Positions 16,429 to 25,262 are shown, numbered from the stretch's first letter. The stretch is 64,000 nt of DNA from Exiguobacterium chiriqhucha RW-2 (GCF_000416965.1 NZ_ATCL01000022.1:62001-126000), one strand, 5' to 3'. The notes: generated by a model from the letters alone, not told the origin. Made by a program: numbers and translations.

Positions 16429-17263
16429 AGTATTCCTCGTATTCTCTCGGGTCTTGGTTGTCGATGCGGCCATCTGGCTTTGTCAGCGCGTTGAGTGTCT
16501 CCATCTCGTCCTCGGTCAATTCGAAGTTGAAGACGTCGAGGTTCTCTTTTTGGTGCAACTCGCTCGACGAACGGGGGAGCGGGATGACACCGAGTTGGAC
16601 GTGCCAACGCAGAATGACTTGAGACACGGTCTTGCCTTTTTGTCTTGCTAGTTCCGCAATCGTCTCGTCATGCGTGACAGTCCGGGCTCGGCTCAACGGA
16701 CTCCATGCCTCAGTGATGATGCCGCGCTCTTTGTCAGCTTGACGCTGTTCCACTTGGGAGAAGTATGGGTGGAGCTCGATTTGGTTGATGACCGGTGTCT
16801 CACCCGTCTCCTCAATCAAACGGTCGAGGTGCTCAGGCATAAAGTTCGAGACGCCGATGGAGCGGATCCACCCGTTCTCTTTCGCTTGGATGAGTGCGCG
16901 CCACGCCTCCACGTATTTGTCTTGTTTCGGGTTCGGCCAATGCAACAGGAACAAGTCCCAATAGTCGAGGTTCGCCCGATAGAGTGACTCACGAATCATC
17001 TCGAGTGCATCATCATAATTAAAATATTGAGCCCGCAGCTTCGACGTCAAAAACAGCTGCTCGCGCGGGATGCCAGATTGGCGGACGGCTTCGCCGACGG
17101 CACCTTCATTGTCATAGCGAATCGCCGAATCGATGAGACGATAGCCGTTGCGGATGGCGCTCGTGATGGCGTCGACGCCCGGTTCACCTCGTAAATAGAC
17201 GGTGCCGAGCCCGATGGCCGGAATCTCGTAGCCATCATGTAGTTTAATGGTTGGGATGTTCAT
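16427..17263 (-). CDS. Aldo/keto reductase
   Basis: A 278-residue NADPH-dependent carbonyl reductase. The catalytic tetrad is visible as D45, Y50, K75 and H108 (RLIDSAIRYDNE, LTSK, LFLLHW). The cofactor-binding end is IPLPRSSSELHQKENL. The natural substrate is not predictable; relatives reduce methylglyoxal and other reactive aldehydes. ATG at 17263 has GAGGAGGC upstream. A possible sigma-B promoter precedes it, which would fit a stress role. Confidence 0.9.
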   Translation of the reverse strand: MNIPTIKLHDGYEIPAIGLGTVYLRGEPGVDAITSAIRNGYRLIDSAIRYDNEGAVGEAVRQSGIPREQLFLTSKLRAQYFNYDDALEMIRESLYRANLDYWDLFLLHWPNPKQDKYVEAWRALIQAKENGWIRSIGVSNFMPEHLDRLIEETGETPVINQIELHPYFSQVEQRQADKERGIITEAWSPLSRARTVTHDETIAELARQKGKTVSQVILRWHVQLGVIPLPRSSSELHQKENLDVFNFELTEDEMETLNALTKPDGRIDNQDPREYEEY

Positions 17264-17301
17264 AAAATGCCTCCTCATTCAAAATCCGTTCTCTTGTCCG
17301 A

Positions 17302-17333
17302 TATTCCACTTTCCCGGGGAATCAAACGTTTGA
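17302..17333 (-). promoter_or_regulatory. Possible sigma-B-type promoter and palindrome upstream of the aldo/keto reductase gene
   Basis: On the minus strand GTTTGA (17322-17327), 14 bp, then GGAATA (17302-17307) resembles the GTTTAA/GGGTAT pattern imperfectly (4 of 6 at -10). The -35 half lies in the perfect palindrome TCAAACGTTTGA (17322-17333). Confidence 0.35.
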
Positions 17334-17405
17334 ATCGGTTGGAGTAAACCAAAATGAAGTTGCTCATTTTCCTGTTTTTGGGATAATCATAGAGAGGTGA
17401 TGGGG

Positions 17406-17819
17406 ATGAAGTGGTGGTGGATGTTCGGGATATTGGCCATTGGAGGAATGATGGTCGTCAATGAGGCTTGGTATGGAAACTCGGCGGCGTTTGGAACGGC
17501 GACCAGTATGATTATCGTGACGTTGATTGGCTTAAGAAATTTAGAAGGCCGGAATCGTATACGAATGGGAATGATTTTTTCACTATTGATTGCTGGAGCG
17601 ATTTACTTCGGGTTGCCGAGTTATTCGGTCGCCGAGGCAGAATATAACCTGAAACAAGTACATAAGATTGTGAACTATGTGGACGGTGTCGGAGTGGTGA
17701 ACGAAGGCTGGAATCCGTTTCAACCAAACCGTGTCTATTTATTTGAAATTGATTCAGGGGACCGAGTCTTGTTTTTACCCGATTCGGGAGACATTATAAA
17801 AACGCGTCCTCCAATGTGA
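17406..17819 (+). CDS. Small membrane protein of unknown function
   Basis: A 137-residue protein: three hydrophobic stretches (about residues 3-20, 28-42 and 54-72), then a soluble C-terminal half of about 65 residues with YNLKQVHKIVNYVDG and IDSGDRVLFLPDSGDI, presumably outside the cell. I do not recognise a family. ATG at 17406 is placed 6 bp after GAGAGGTG; ATG at 17400 is too close. The gene is divergent from the aldo/keto reductase and convergent with ahpF. Confidence 0.7.
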   Translation: MKWWWMFGILAIGGMMVVNEAWYGNSAAFGTATSMIIVTLIGLRNLEGRNRIRMGMIFSLLIAGAIYFGLPSYSVAEAEYNLKQVHKIVNYVDGVGVVNEGWNPFQPNRVYLFEIDSGDRVLFLPDSGDIIKTRPPM

Positions 17820-17832
17820 GGACGCGTTTCTG
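17800..17832. terminator. Bidirectional terminator, membrane protein gene and ahpF
   Basis: AACGCGTCCTC pairs with GAGGACGCGTT around a 6-nt loop and covers the stop of the small membrane protein gene. AAAAA precedes and TTTCT follows. Confidence 0.8.
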
Positions 17833-17833
17833 A

Positions 17834-19357
17834 TTAGTTGCGAATCATATAATCGAAAGCACCGAGTGCGGCAGTCGCACCAGAACCCATCGAGATGATG
17901 ATCTGTTTGTAGGCGCTGTTCGTGCAGTCGCCTGCTGCGAACACACCTGGGACGTTCGTCGCGCCATGACGGTCGACGACGATCTCACCGAAGTTGTTGC
18001 GTTCGACCGAGTCGAGCCAGTCCGTGTTCGGGACGAGACCGATTTGGACGAAGACGCCTTCGAGTTCGATGTGATGCGTTTCGTTCGTCTCACGTGACAT
18101 ATATGAGATGCCGTTCACTTTGTCCGTACCCGTGATTTCTGTCGTCTGTGCGTTCGTTACGACGGTCACGTTCGGGAGGCTGTGTAGACGGTCTTGAAGC
18201 ACTTGGTCGGCTTTGAGTTCGGCAGCGAACTCGAGCACCGTCACGTGTTTGACGATTCCAGCGAGGTCGATTGCTGCTTCAATTCCAGAGTTACCGCCAC
18301 CGATGACCGCGACGCGCTTGCCTTCGAAGAGCGGGCCATCACAGTGCGGGCAATAGGCGACACCTTTGTTTTTGAACTCGGCTTCACCTGGGACGTTGAC
18401 GTTGCGCCAGCGAGCACCCGTCGACAGGATGACACTTTTACTCTTCAAGACGGCGCCGTTCTCAAGTTCGACTTCGACGAGTTCTTTCTTCTCGAGGCGC
18501 TTCGCGCGCTGAAGGTTCATGACGTCGATGCCGTACTCTTTCACGTGCTCTTCTAAGCTCGCGACGAGTTTCGGGCCTTCTGTGTAAGATGTGCCGATGA
18601 AGTTTTCGATTCCCATCGTGTCCATCACTTGACCACCGAAGCGTTCTGCGACGATGCCGGTCCGGATGCCTTTACGAGCCGCGTAAACCGCTGCGCTCGA
18701 ACCGGCCGGGCCGCCACCGATGACGAGGACGTCATACGGGTCTTTGTTGTCGAATGCTGAAGCGTCAGGGCCAGTGCCGAGTTTCGCCAAAATCTCTTCA
18801 AGTGACATGCGTCCGTTGCCGAACGCCTCACCGTTCAAGAAGACGGTCGGGACAGCCATGATCTCTTTCGCTTCAACTTCTGCCTTGAACGCACCACCGT
18901 CAATCATCGTATGCGAGATGTTCGGGTTGAGCACGCTCATGACGTTGAGTGCCTGGACGACGTCCGGGCAGTTGTGGCAGCTGAGGCTGATATACGATTC
19001 AAAGTGGTACGTGCCTTGAATGTTTTGAATCTGTTTGATCGCGTCCGCGTCGACTTTCGGCGCCCGGCCGCTCACTTGGAGCAACGCGAGGACGAGTGAC
19101 GTGAACTCGTGACCGAGCGGAATGCCCGCGAAGACGATCCCTGTCTCTTCAGACGGACGGCTCACGCTGAAGCTCGGTGTGCGAACGAGCGTGACGTTCT
19201 CGACCGAGATGCGTGACGACATGCTCGCGAGTTCGTTCACGAGGTCGAGCATCTCTTTTGAGACCGCGTCGTCTCCAGCGCTGACACGGAGGACGACGTC
19301 GCCCTCCATGAGCTGGAGATATTGGTCCAACTGTTGTTTAATATCTGCTTCTAACAT
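17834..19357 (-). CDS. ahpF: Alkyl hydroperoxide reductase subunit F
   Basis: A 507-residue flavoprotein disulfide reductase that recycles AhpC with NADH. The N-terminal double thioredoxin-like domain (1-200) carries the CHNC redox pair. The C-terminal reductase has FAD-binding [17 protein letters not shown], the redox site CPHC near 340, and NADH-binding [10 protein letters not shown]. Full length for the family. It starts 12 bp after ahpC ends and is transcribed from the ahpC promoter. Confidence 0.96.
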   Translation of the reverse strand: MLEADIKQQLDQYLQLMEGDVVLRVSAGDDAVSKEMLDLVNELASMSSRISVENVTLVRTPSFSVSRPSEETGIVFAGIPLGHEFTSLVLALLQVSGRAPKVDADAIKQIQNIQGTYHFESYISLSCHNCPDVVQALNVMSVLNPNISHTMIDGGAFKAEVEAKEIMAVPTVFLNGEAFGNGRMSLEEILAKLGTGPDASAFDNKDPYDVLVIGGGPAGSSAAVYAARKGIRTGIVAERFGGQVMDTMGIENFIGTSYTEGPKLVASLEEHVKEYGIDVMNLQRAKRLEKKELVEVELENGAVLKSKSVILSTGARWRNVNVPGEAEFKNKGVAYCPHCDGPLFEGKRVAVIGGGNSGIEAAIDLAGIVKHVTVLEFAAELKADQVLQDRLHSLPNVTVVTNAQTTEITGTDKVNGISYMSRETNETHHIELEGVFVQIGLVPNTDWLDSVERNNFGEIVVDRHGATNVPGVFAAGDCTNSAYKQIIISMGSGATAALGAFDYMIRN

Positions 19358-19369
19358 GAAATCCGCTCC

Positions 19370-19933
19370 TTACAACTTGCCGACGAGGTCGAGGCTCGGG
19401 CGAAGTGTTGCAGATCCTTCTTCCCATTTAGCCGGGCAAACTTCGCCTGGGTTGTTGCGGACGTATTGTGCCGCTTTGACTTTGTTAACGAGTGTGCTCG
19501 CGTCACGGCCGATGCCGCCTGCGTTAATTTCAACTGTTTGGATGACGCCGTCTGGGTCGATGATGAACGTACCGCGGTCAGCAAGGCCATCTTCTTCGTT
19601 CAAGACGTCGAAGTTACGTGAGATTGTGTGTGATGGGTCACCAATCATGATGTACTCGATTTTACCGATTTTCTCAGACGTTTCGTGCCATGCTTTGTGC
19701 GTGAAGTGTGTGTCAGTCGATACTGAGTAAACTTCGACGCCGAGGTTTTTAAGTGTCGCGTATTCGTTTTGAAGATCTTCAAGTTCAGTCGGGCAGACGA
19801 ATGTGAAGTCAGCTGGGTAGAAGCAAACGACGCTCCATTGACCTTTGAAGTCGTTGTCTGATACTTCGAGGAATTCACCTGTTTGGAATGCTTGTGCTTT
19901 GAAAGGTAAGATTTCTTTGCCGATTAATGACAT
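19370..19933 (-). CDS. ahpC: Alkyl hydroperoxide reductase subunit C (typical 2-Cys peroxiredoxin)
   Basis: A 187-residue peroxidase for H2O2 and organic peroxides. The peroxidatic cysteine is in [12 protein letters not shown] (about 47) and the resolving cysteine in EVCPAKW (about 166). The start follows AGGAGGACATATCCC-like sequence upstream. First gene of ahpCF, preceded by a promoter covered by a PerR-like box. Confidence 0.96.
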   Translation of the reverse strand: MSLIGKEILPFKAQAFQTGEFLEVSDNDFKGQWSVVCFYPADFTFVCPTELEDLQNEYATLKNLGVEVYSVSTDTHFTHKAWHETSEKIGKIEYIMIGDPSHTISRNFDVLNEEDGLADRGTFIIDPDGVIQTVEINAGGIGRDASTLVNKVKAAQYVRNNPGEVCPAKWEEGSATLRPSLDLVGKL

Positions 19934-19980
19934 GGGATATGTCCTCCTTGGTTTTTTACTCTAGTGGACTTTCGTCTCTA

Positions 19981-19995
19981 CTAGAATAATTATAA
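19981..19995 (-). promoter_or_regulatory. PerR-like box over the ahpC -10 element
   Basis: CTAGAATAATTATAA matches the PerR consensus TTATAATnATTATAA at 12 of 14 positions. The minus-strand -10 TATAAT lies inside it. PerR with Fe or Mn represses ahpCF in B. subtilis and releases after metal-catalysed oxidation by peroxide, so the same control is likely here. Confidence 0.7.
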
Positions 19996-20019
19996 TGTAA
20001 TACTAACTTCATATAACCC

Positions 20020-20245
20020 GCCAAAAATGTCAAGGCGTTTGCATGTCTGGTAAAATGTTGATATATCAACGTTAAATGGATAAATCGCTTGATGAAAGGA
20101 AAGAAAACGATTACAAAATAAATGTGCTTTTGTTTTCAATAACCTATGCAAAAAAAATAAAACCTAATTCAGAGACATAGGTTCGATGAAGAAATGAATC
20201 CTTGATTCTCGTCATAAATCACTAGATTATCAATTACAAATAAAA
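20020..20245. other. Intergenic region with a palindrome and alternative hairpins
   Basis: No gene is visible in the interval between ahpC and the HNH gene. It holds the perfect palindrome GTTGATATATCAAC (20057-20070). It also holds three related arms: AACCTATG (20141-20148), AACCTA (20161-20166) and CATAGGTT (20176-20183). On the minus strand the last two form a hairpin followed by TTATTTTTTTT, a good terminator, whereas the first and last can form an alternative 8-bp stem. Confidence 0.5.
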
Positions 20246-20275
20246 AAACCTTAATCTGAAGGCAGATCAAGGTTG
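20246..20275 (-). terminator. Terminator of the HNH endonuclease gene
   Basis: On the minus strand AACCTTGATCT pairs with AGATTAAGGTT (one wobble), then seven Ts; it overlaps the stop codon. Confidence 0.8.
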
Positions 20276-21064
20276 CTGAATCTTATGGATGATGTCTTGA
20301 TTAAATTCTACTCGATCTATGCCTTTATGGAGGCGAGCGTGACAGTTCGGACAAACTGCTACAACTTGGTCAGGTTGCGACAAGCCATCATCGGATTCTT
20401 TGTAGAGCGAGTGGAGCTCGAGATAAGGTCCGTTTTCCGTTTCAAATGGAGCTGGTTGCTCACAAGCTTCGCAACAGTTATTGGCACGAGCCAGCACATA
20501 ATAATGAAGCGCTGCTGTTTGTTCGCGAACTTGTAACTTTCGAGCGGACATACTTAAACCAGTTGCTCGTTTTGGGTCGCGAGATGCAATTTCCTCTAAC
20601 TCTTCAATTGATTTATAACGCATCGTCGATGAGAACTGATGGGCTTCTTCCTGAATTACATGCAGTGGTTCAAACGCAAAGACGATCACTTCTCGTTGAT
20701 TGTGATATTTATCAATTCCAAATTGAATATCAAAACCAATTAAAATGAGTTGATCGACAAAGCGGTAAGTCCCTCGTCCAAGCGATTCGAATAAATAAAC
20801 GTCTTCGCCATTTTCTACATGGTTGAGTAGAGCTTTATTTCCGAAAGAAAACGATTGATTCCCTTCCTGTCCTTCTCCGCTGTAATAGTAGAGACCGTCA
20901 TCTTCATTCCAGCCATTTTTATAGCCAAACTCTTCATCCATTCCACTATCGAATATAAAGATGAGTTTATGTTTGTTTGGGGTACTAATCCCTCGTTGTC
21001 GACTTCCACCATAACGATCGTGAAGTTCAGAGCGTTTATACAACTTATTTTTTTCGAACAGCAT
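20267..21064 (-). CDS. HNH endonuclease, McrA-like
   Basis: A 265-residue protein. The C-terminal 75 residues form an HNH nuclease: NCCEACEQPAPF, ELHSL, VCPNCHARLH, with two CxxC zinc pairs. The N-terminal about 170 residues resemble the DNA-recognition domain found in ScoMcrA-like restriction proteins. Such enzymes often cut modified DNA; the modification cannot be told here. ATG at 21064 follows TTGAGGTG. The gene is AT-rich beside GC-richer ahp and htpG genes, which suggests acquisition. No methyltransferase is adjacent, as expected for a modification-dependent enzyme. Confidence 0.8.
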   Translation of the reverse strand: MLFEKNKLYKRSELHDRYGGSRQRGISTPNKHKLIFIFDSGMDEEFGYKNGWNEDDGLYYYSGEGQEGNQSFSFGNKALLNHVENGEDVYLFESLGRGTYRFVDQLILIGFDIQFGIDKYHNQREVIVFAFEPLHVIQEEAHQFSSTMRYKSIEELEEIASRDPKRATGLSMSARKLQVREQTAALHYYVLARANNCCEACEQPAPFETENGPYLELHSLYKESDDGLSQPDQVVAVCPNCHARLHKGIDRVEFNQDIIHKIQQP

Positions 21065-21129
21065 ATGACACCTCAATCCCAAGAATTTCTTCTACGTTAA
21101 ATTGTATCACGTCTTCATACGAATAAATG

Positions 21130-21157
21130 AAAAAGACAGAGGTCGCCCTCTGCCTTT
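21130..21157 (-). terminator. Terminator of htpG
   Basis: On the minus strand GGCAGAGG-GCGA-CCTCTGTC followed by TTTTT. Confidence 0.85.
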
Positions 21158-21160
21158 CAA

Positions 21161-23029
21161 TTATTCTGCCATCAACGCGCACACCGCGTTCGAATAGGCG
21201 ACCGGGTCTTCAATCGGTAGCCCTTCGATGAGGAGTGCCTGCTGATAGAGCAAGTCCGTATACTGTTTCGCTTTCGCTTCGTCTTCCTTATAGATGCGCT
21301 GTAACGTCTGGAAGATGGCGTGATCGGCGTTCACTTCAAGAACTTTCTCGGCTTTCATGCCGCCGCCGTTCGGCATCGTGTTCAAAATCTTCTCCATCTC
21401 GATTGAGACGTCGCCGGCGACCGTCAAGCAGACCGGATGTGACTTGAGACGTGTCGAGGCGCGCACTTCTTTGACGCGGTCGCCCAGTTCTTGTTTCATG
21501 AAGGCGAACAAGTCCTTGTTGTCCTCATTGAGGGAATGGGCCGCCTCGTCATCAAGCCCGAGGTCACCGCTCGCGATCGACTTAAACTCTTTGTCGTCAT
21601 ACGACTGGAGCATCTTGATGGCGAACTCGTCGATTTCTTCAGTGAAGTAGAGAATCTCGAATCCTTCTTCTTTCAAGCGTTCCGCCTGTGGTAACAGGTC
21701 GATGCGGTGAATCGATTCGCCCGTCGCGTAATAGATGTACTTCTGGTCGTCTTTCATGCGCTCGACGTACTCTTTGAGCGTGACGAGCTTCTTCTCGTTC
21801 GACGAGTGGAACAAGAGCAAGTCTTTCAACTCGTCCTTGGCGGCACCGAACTGATCGTAGACGCCGAACTTGAGCTGGCGACCGAACGATTCATAAAATT
21901 TCTCGTAGTCCTCGCGCTCGTTTTGGAGCATCTTCTCGAGCATGCCTTTGATTTTCGACTTCACGTTTTTGGCGATGACGCGAAGTTGGCGGTCCTGCTG
22001 CAGCATCTCCCGGGAAATGTTGAGCGAAAGGTCTTCCGAGTCGACCATCCCTTTGACGAAACTGAAATAGTCCGGAAGCAGGTCAGGCGACTTCTCCATG
22101 ATCAAGACGCCGTTCGAATACAGCTCGAGCCCTTTCTCGAACTCTTTCGTGTAATAGTCGAACGGGACCGTCGATGGGATGTAGAGAATCGACTGATACC
22201 GGATGGAGCCGTCGACGTTCAAGTGAAGGTGTTTGAGCGGCTCATCGAAGCCGTAGCGCTTCTCGTGATAGAACGCCTTGTAGTCCTCCTCCGAGAGCTC
22301 GCTCTTCCGTTTGCGCCAAATCGGCACCATGCTGTTGACCGTCTCTTCTTCAATATAGTCCTCGTACTCTTCTGAATCGTCTTTTTGACGGTGCTTCGTC
22401 ACGTCGAGCTTAATCGGGTAGCGGATGAAGTCCGAATGCTTCTTGATGAGCGAACGGATCTCGTACTCTTGGAGGAATGATGAGTATGTCTCGTCGTCCG
22501 TGTCAGCTTTCACGTGCAACGTGATCTCAGTCCCGATGTCGGTCTTATCCGTCGGCTCGATCGTGTAACCGTCTGTGCCTTCCGACTCCCACAAGTAGCC
22601 TTGTTCACTGTCGACCGAGCGGGTGCGGACTGTCACACGGTCTGCCACCATGAACGCCGAGTAGAAGCCGACACCGAATTGGCCGATGAGGCTGTGGTCT
22701 TCTTCCATCTTCGTCGCCTGCTTCATCGCGAGCGAGCCGCTCTTGGCGATAATCCCGAGGTTCGATTCGAGTTCGTCGGCCGTCATCCCGATTCCGGTGT
22801 CACGGATGGTGATTGTGCGGGCGTCTTTGTCGAGCTCGACTTTAATGAAGTAGTCGTCCTTGTTGAAGTCGATTGCCTCATCTGACAAGGCCCGGTAATA
22901 CATCTTGTCGATGGCGTCACTCGCGTTCGAGATGAGCTCACGGAGGAAGATGTCCTTATGCGTATAGATTGAGTGGACCATCAACTCTAAAATTCGTTTC
23001 GATTCGGCTTGAAACTGTTTCTTTGTCAT
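21161..23029 (-). CDS. htpG: Molecular chaperone HtpG (Hsp90)
   Basis: A 622-residue ATP-dependent chaperone. The N-terminal GHKL ATPase is clear: [12 protein letters not shown], the IRDTGIGMT motif and [15 protein letters not shown]. Middle and C-terminal dimerisation domains follow at full length. AAAGGAG is 8 bp before the ATG. The promoter carries a CIRCE element, so this copy appears to be under HrcA heat-shock control. Confidence 0.97.
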   Translation of the reverse strand: MTKKQFQAESKRILELMVHSIYTHKDIFLRELISNASDAIDKMYYRALSDEAIDFNKDDYFIKVELDKDARTITIRDTGIGMTADELESNLGIIAKSGSLAMKQATKMEEDHSLIGQFGVGFYSAFMVADRVTVRTRSVDSEQGYLWESEGTDGYTIEPTDKTDIGTEITLHVKADTDDETYSSFLQEYEIRSLIKKHSDFIRYPIKLDVTKHRQKDDSEEYEDYIEEETVNSMVPIWRKRKSELSEEDYKAFYHEKRYGFDEPLKHLHLNVDGSIRYQSILYIPSTVPFDYYTKEFEKGLELYSNGVLIMEKSPDLLPDYFSFVKGMVDSEDLSLNISREMLQQDRQLRVIAKNVKSKIKGMLEKMLQNEREDYEKFYESFGRQLKFGVYDQFGAAKDELKDLLLFHSSNEKKLVTLKEYVERMKDDQKYIYYATGESIHRIDLLPQAERLKEEGFEILYFTEEIDEFAIKMLQSYDDKEFKSIASGDLGLDDEAAHSLNEDNKDLFAFMKQELGDRVKEVRASTRLKSHPVCLTVAGDVSIEMEKILNTMPNGGGMKAEKVLEVNADHAIFQTLQRIYKEDEAKAKQYTDLLYQQALLIEGLPIEDPVAYSNAVCALMAE

Positions 23030-23057
23030 GATCGTTCTCCTTTTTAATTGTTCGTTT

Positions 23058-23084
23058 TTGGCACTCTGATGATAAGAGTGCTAA
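23058..23084. promoter_or_regulatory. CIRCE element (HrcA operator) upstream of htpG
   Basis: TTGGCACTC-N9-GAGTGCTAA matches the CIRCE consensus TTAGCACTC-N9-GAGTGCTAA with one mismatch. It lies just downstream of the htpG promoter, between start of transcription and ribosome binding site. Confidence 0.93.
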
Positions 23085-23092
23085 CACTATTG

Positions 23093-23120
23093 ATTATCCT
23101 AATTTTTAGGAAGATGTCAA
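23093..23120 (-). promoter_or_regulatory. Sigma-A promoter of htpG
   Basis: Minus-strand TTGACA (23115-23120), 16-bp spacer, GATAAT (23093-23098), about 10 bp before the CIRCE. Confidence 0.8.
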
Positions 23121-23138
23121 CCCGATTCAAACAAAACG

Positions 23139-23291
23139 TTGACGCGGGGCTCAGATTCACCTATAGTTGAGTACATGCGATGAGCTGGTCTATGTAAGAC
23201 GGCGGACATTCCTTCGGGAGCACGTTGTGGAGCGTGGTTCGACGCGGTAGACTTTTCGAGAGCACCTCTAGTGAGAGGTGCTCATTTTTTT
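23139..23291 (+). ncRNA. Candidate structured leader RNA or small RNA ending in a terminator, upstream of VOC gene
   Basis: A clear sigma-A promoter (TTGACG 23139-23144, 17 bp, TATAGT 23162-23167) is followed by about 115 nt with no good coding frame. Possible stems are GTCTA (23188-23192) with TAGAC (23248-23252), a CC-TTCG-GG tetraloop hairpin near 23211, and CACG/CGTG near 23221-23236. GTCT can instead pair with AGAC at 23197-23200. It ends in a 10-bp terminator stem (23260-23269 with 23274-23283) and seven Ts, 6 bp before the ribosome binding site of the VOC gene. This is the layout of a transcription attenuator or riboswitch. No known class was recognised. Confidence 0.6.
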
Positions 23292-23305
23292 GTATATGGG
23301 GGATT

Positions 23306-23689
23306 ATGATGCAACTACATACCATCCATCACGTGGCGATTATCGCTTCAAATTATGACGAGGCGAAACGGTTCTACATCGATATCCTCGGTTTCGACGT
23401 CATCCGCGAGCATCAGCGTCCGGACAAAGGCGATCACAAGATCGACCTGCGGCTCGGTGCGTACGAGCTCGAGCTGTTCATCAAACCGGACAGTCCGAAA
23501 CGGCCGAGCTTCCCGGAGGCGTGTGGACTCCGTCATCTCGCCTTTAAAGTCGACGACATCGAGGCGGTCGTCGCTGAACTGAATACGCACGGTGTCACGA
23601 CGGAACCAATTCGGTTTGACACGTTCACGGGCGAGAAGATGACGTTCTTCTTCGACCCGGACGGTCTGCCGCTCGAACTGCACGAATAA
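23306..23689 (+). CDS. VOC family protein (glyoxalase/dioxygenase fold)
   Basis: A 127-residue protein of the vicinal oxygen chelate fold: HTIHHVAIIASNYDEAKRFYIDILGF at the start (metal His), ELELF, GLRHLAFKVDDIEAVV and a C-terminal FFFDPDGLPLELHE with the final metal Glu. Relatives such as YaeR-like proteins are annotated as lactoylglutathione lyase-like; the substrate is not known. GGGGG precedes ATG codons at 23306 and 23309, so the start is certain only to one residue. An intrinsic terminator sits directly upstream, suggesting regulated read-through. Confidence 0.87.
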   Translation: MMQLHTIHHVAIIASNYDEAKRFYIDILGFDVIREHQRPDKGDHKIDLRLGAYELELFIKPDSPKRPSFPEACGLRHLAFKVDDIEAVVAELNTHGVTTEPIRFDTFTGEKMTFFFDPDGLPLELHE

Positions 23690-23716
23690 AGCCCCTTCAC
23701 GCGAAGGGGCTTTCGT
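23690..23716. terminator. Bidirectional terminator, VOC and TetR genes
   Basis: AAAGCCCCTTC-ACGC-GAAGGGGCTTT between the two convergent genes. Confidence 0.85.
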
Positions 23717-24342
23717 TATGGGCGCACGTAAGACAAGAGCATCTCTCGCAACACCCGCTGTTGGATGAGGGGCTCGATGTCGTCCTCTAAATAACTGATG
23801 TGAGACTTCAAAATGATGTTGTTGCCGAACGTACCGAACGCGTTGATGATGGTGACGACGGTTGCTTTCACGTCGAGATTGCTCCGGAGCGAACCGTCCG
23901 TCTTCCCGTCCGCGATGAGCGGTTCGAGCGTCTCCATGATTTCGCGCTGCAATTCGATATAGTCGTCAATCCCGGGAAGGGGACTTGCGACGGACGAGGC
24001 ATAACTCTCGAACGCCTCACGGAAACGAGAGTGGCTTGTACGCTTCACTTGTTGGTCGAGTAAATAGTCGAGAATCGCTTCGAGTCGCGAATAGGCATTT
24101 CCCGGCCGGCTCGTCAGTTCTTTGAACGCATCGAGCGTCGGTGCCAAATTGCGCACGGCCGCGGCAACGATCAACTGGTCTTTTTTCGGAAAGTACCGGA
24201 ACAACGTCGCGACCCCGAGCTCGGACGCGTCAGCGATATCCTGCATTTGCACCCGTTCAAATCCGTCTTGTAAAAAGAGCACCTCGGCTTGCTCGATGAT
24301 GCGATTCATTCGTTCTTCTTTATTTTGTTGTCGTTTACTCAT
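23716..24342 (-). CDS. TetR family transcriptional regulator
   Basis: A 208-residue repressor. The N-terminal helix-turn-helix (about 10-55: MQDIADASELGVATLFRYFPKKDQL) is typical; the rest is a helical ligand-binding and dimerisation domain without clear ligand clues. GAGGTGATTTC precedes the ATG. It is divergent from a short-chain dehydrogenase gene whose promoter carries a palindrome, the probable operator. Confidence 0.9.
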   Translation of the reverse strand: MSKRQQNKEERMNRIIEQAEVLFLQDGFERVQMQDIADASELGVATLFRYFPKKDQLIVAAAVRNLAPTLDAFKELTSRPGNAYSRLEAILDYLLDQQVKRTSHSRFREAFESYASSVASPLPGIDDYIELQREIMETLEPLIADGKTDGSLRSNLDVKATVVTIINAFGTFGNNIILKSHISYLEDDIEPLIQQRVLREMLLSYVRP

Positions 24343-24417
24343 GAAATCACCTCTTTGTATCTCGTTATTATACCGTGTCGAAGCAGTTTCGTTGAGAATC
24401 GAATGTGCATCGACTAC

Positions 24418-24440
24418 TATAATGATAGTTAGACTATCAT
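24418..24440 (+). promoter_or_regulatory. -10 element and TetR-type operator of the SDR gene
   Basis: TATAAT at 24418-24423 overlaps the inverted repeat ATGATAGTTAGACTATCAT (24422-24440; arms 8, spacer 3), located between the divergent tetR and SDR genes. Confidence 0.7.
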
Positions 24441-24464
24441 ATTTAAAGAAATGGAGTTGGGATT

Positions 24465-25214
24465 ATGCGGTTAACGGGGAAAGTAGCGGTCATTACGGGG
24501 GCAGGCAGTGGTATGGGAGAAGAGACGGCCAAGTTGTTCGCACGAGAAGGGGCGACCGTCGTCGCGACAGACATCAATTTTGAAGCGGTGACGCGCGTCG
24601 TGGAAATGATCCGGTCAAACGGAGGAGAAGCGATCGCGCTTCAACACGACGTCACGTCACGCAACGATTGGGAAAACATTTATAACGAAGTCCAGTCCGT
24701 GTGCGGCAAGCTCGACGTGCTCGTCAACAATGCGGGCATCGCGCTCGCAAAACCGTTCTTGGATCAGACGGAGGAAGACTGGGCGCGCACGTATCGAATC
24801 AATATCGATGGCGTCATGCTCGGAACGCAATATGCGATTCCACTCATGGAGCAAAACGGCGGCGGGTCGATCGTCAACATCTCGTCCATCTCAGCGCTCA
24901 CAGGTATGGCCGGTGCCGGTGCCTATACGGCCTCGAAAGGAGCCGTCCGGTCGCTCACGAAAGCGGCAGCCGTCGATTACGGCAAGCACAACATTCGCGT
25001 CAACTCGGTCCATCCGGGCTATATCGTGACACCGATGAGTGCGCCGCATATGGAGCACCCGGACTATAAACAACATTTCCTGAATCAAATCGCTTTGCCG
25101 AATCTCGGTCGGGCTGAAGAAGTGGCGACGGCCGTCCTCTTCCTCGCGTCGGATGAAGCAAATCACATCACGGGAATCGAACTTCCGGTCGATGGGGGCG
25201 TCACAGCAAAATAA
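24465..25214 (+). CDS. Short-chain dehydrogenase/reductase
   Basis: A 249-residue classical SDR with cofactor motif TGAGSGMG, NNAG strand motif, catalytic Ser in ISSISAL and YTASK. D in ATDINF after the second strand favours NAD(H). The C-terminal GIELPVDGGVTAK matches glucose/3-hydroxyacyl dehydrogenase relatives; the substrate is unknown. ATG follows GGAGTTGGG. Probably repressed by the divergent TetR protein. Confidence 0.9.
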   Translation: MRLTGKVAVITGAGSGMGEETAKLFAREGATVVATDINFEAVTRVVEMIRSNGGEAIALQHDVTSRNDWENIYNEVQSVCGKLDVLVNNAGIALAKPFLDQTEEDWARTYRINIDGVMLGTQYAIPLMEQNGGGSIVNISSISALTGMAGAGAYTASKGAVRSLTKAAAVDYGKHNIRVNSVHPGYIVTPMSAPHMEHPDYKQHFLNQIALPNLGRAEEVATAVLFLASDEANHITGIELPVDGGVTAK

Positions 25215-25231
25215 GCAATACAACACATGCA

Positions 25232-25262
25232 GGTCGGAGGAATTTTCCTCTGACCCTTTTTT
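25232..25262 (+). terminator. Terminator of the SDR gene
   Basis: GGTCGGAGGAA pairs with TTCCTCTGACC, then six Ts. Confidence 0.85.

Noticed and set aside
21707-22375. 222-codon plus-strand frame
   Set aside because: Antisense shadow of htpG; composition is implausible (very rich in Val, Leu, Asp, Arg).
22509-22524. TTTCACGTG sequence in htpG considered as parS
   Set aside because: Only about 12 of 16 positions match, within coding sequence.
23188-23252. Possible tRNA in the 23.2-kb leader (GTCTA/TAGAC arms and a GGTTCGA sequence)
   Set aside because: No anticodon arm or seven-pair acceptor stem can be drawn.
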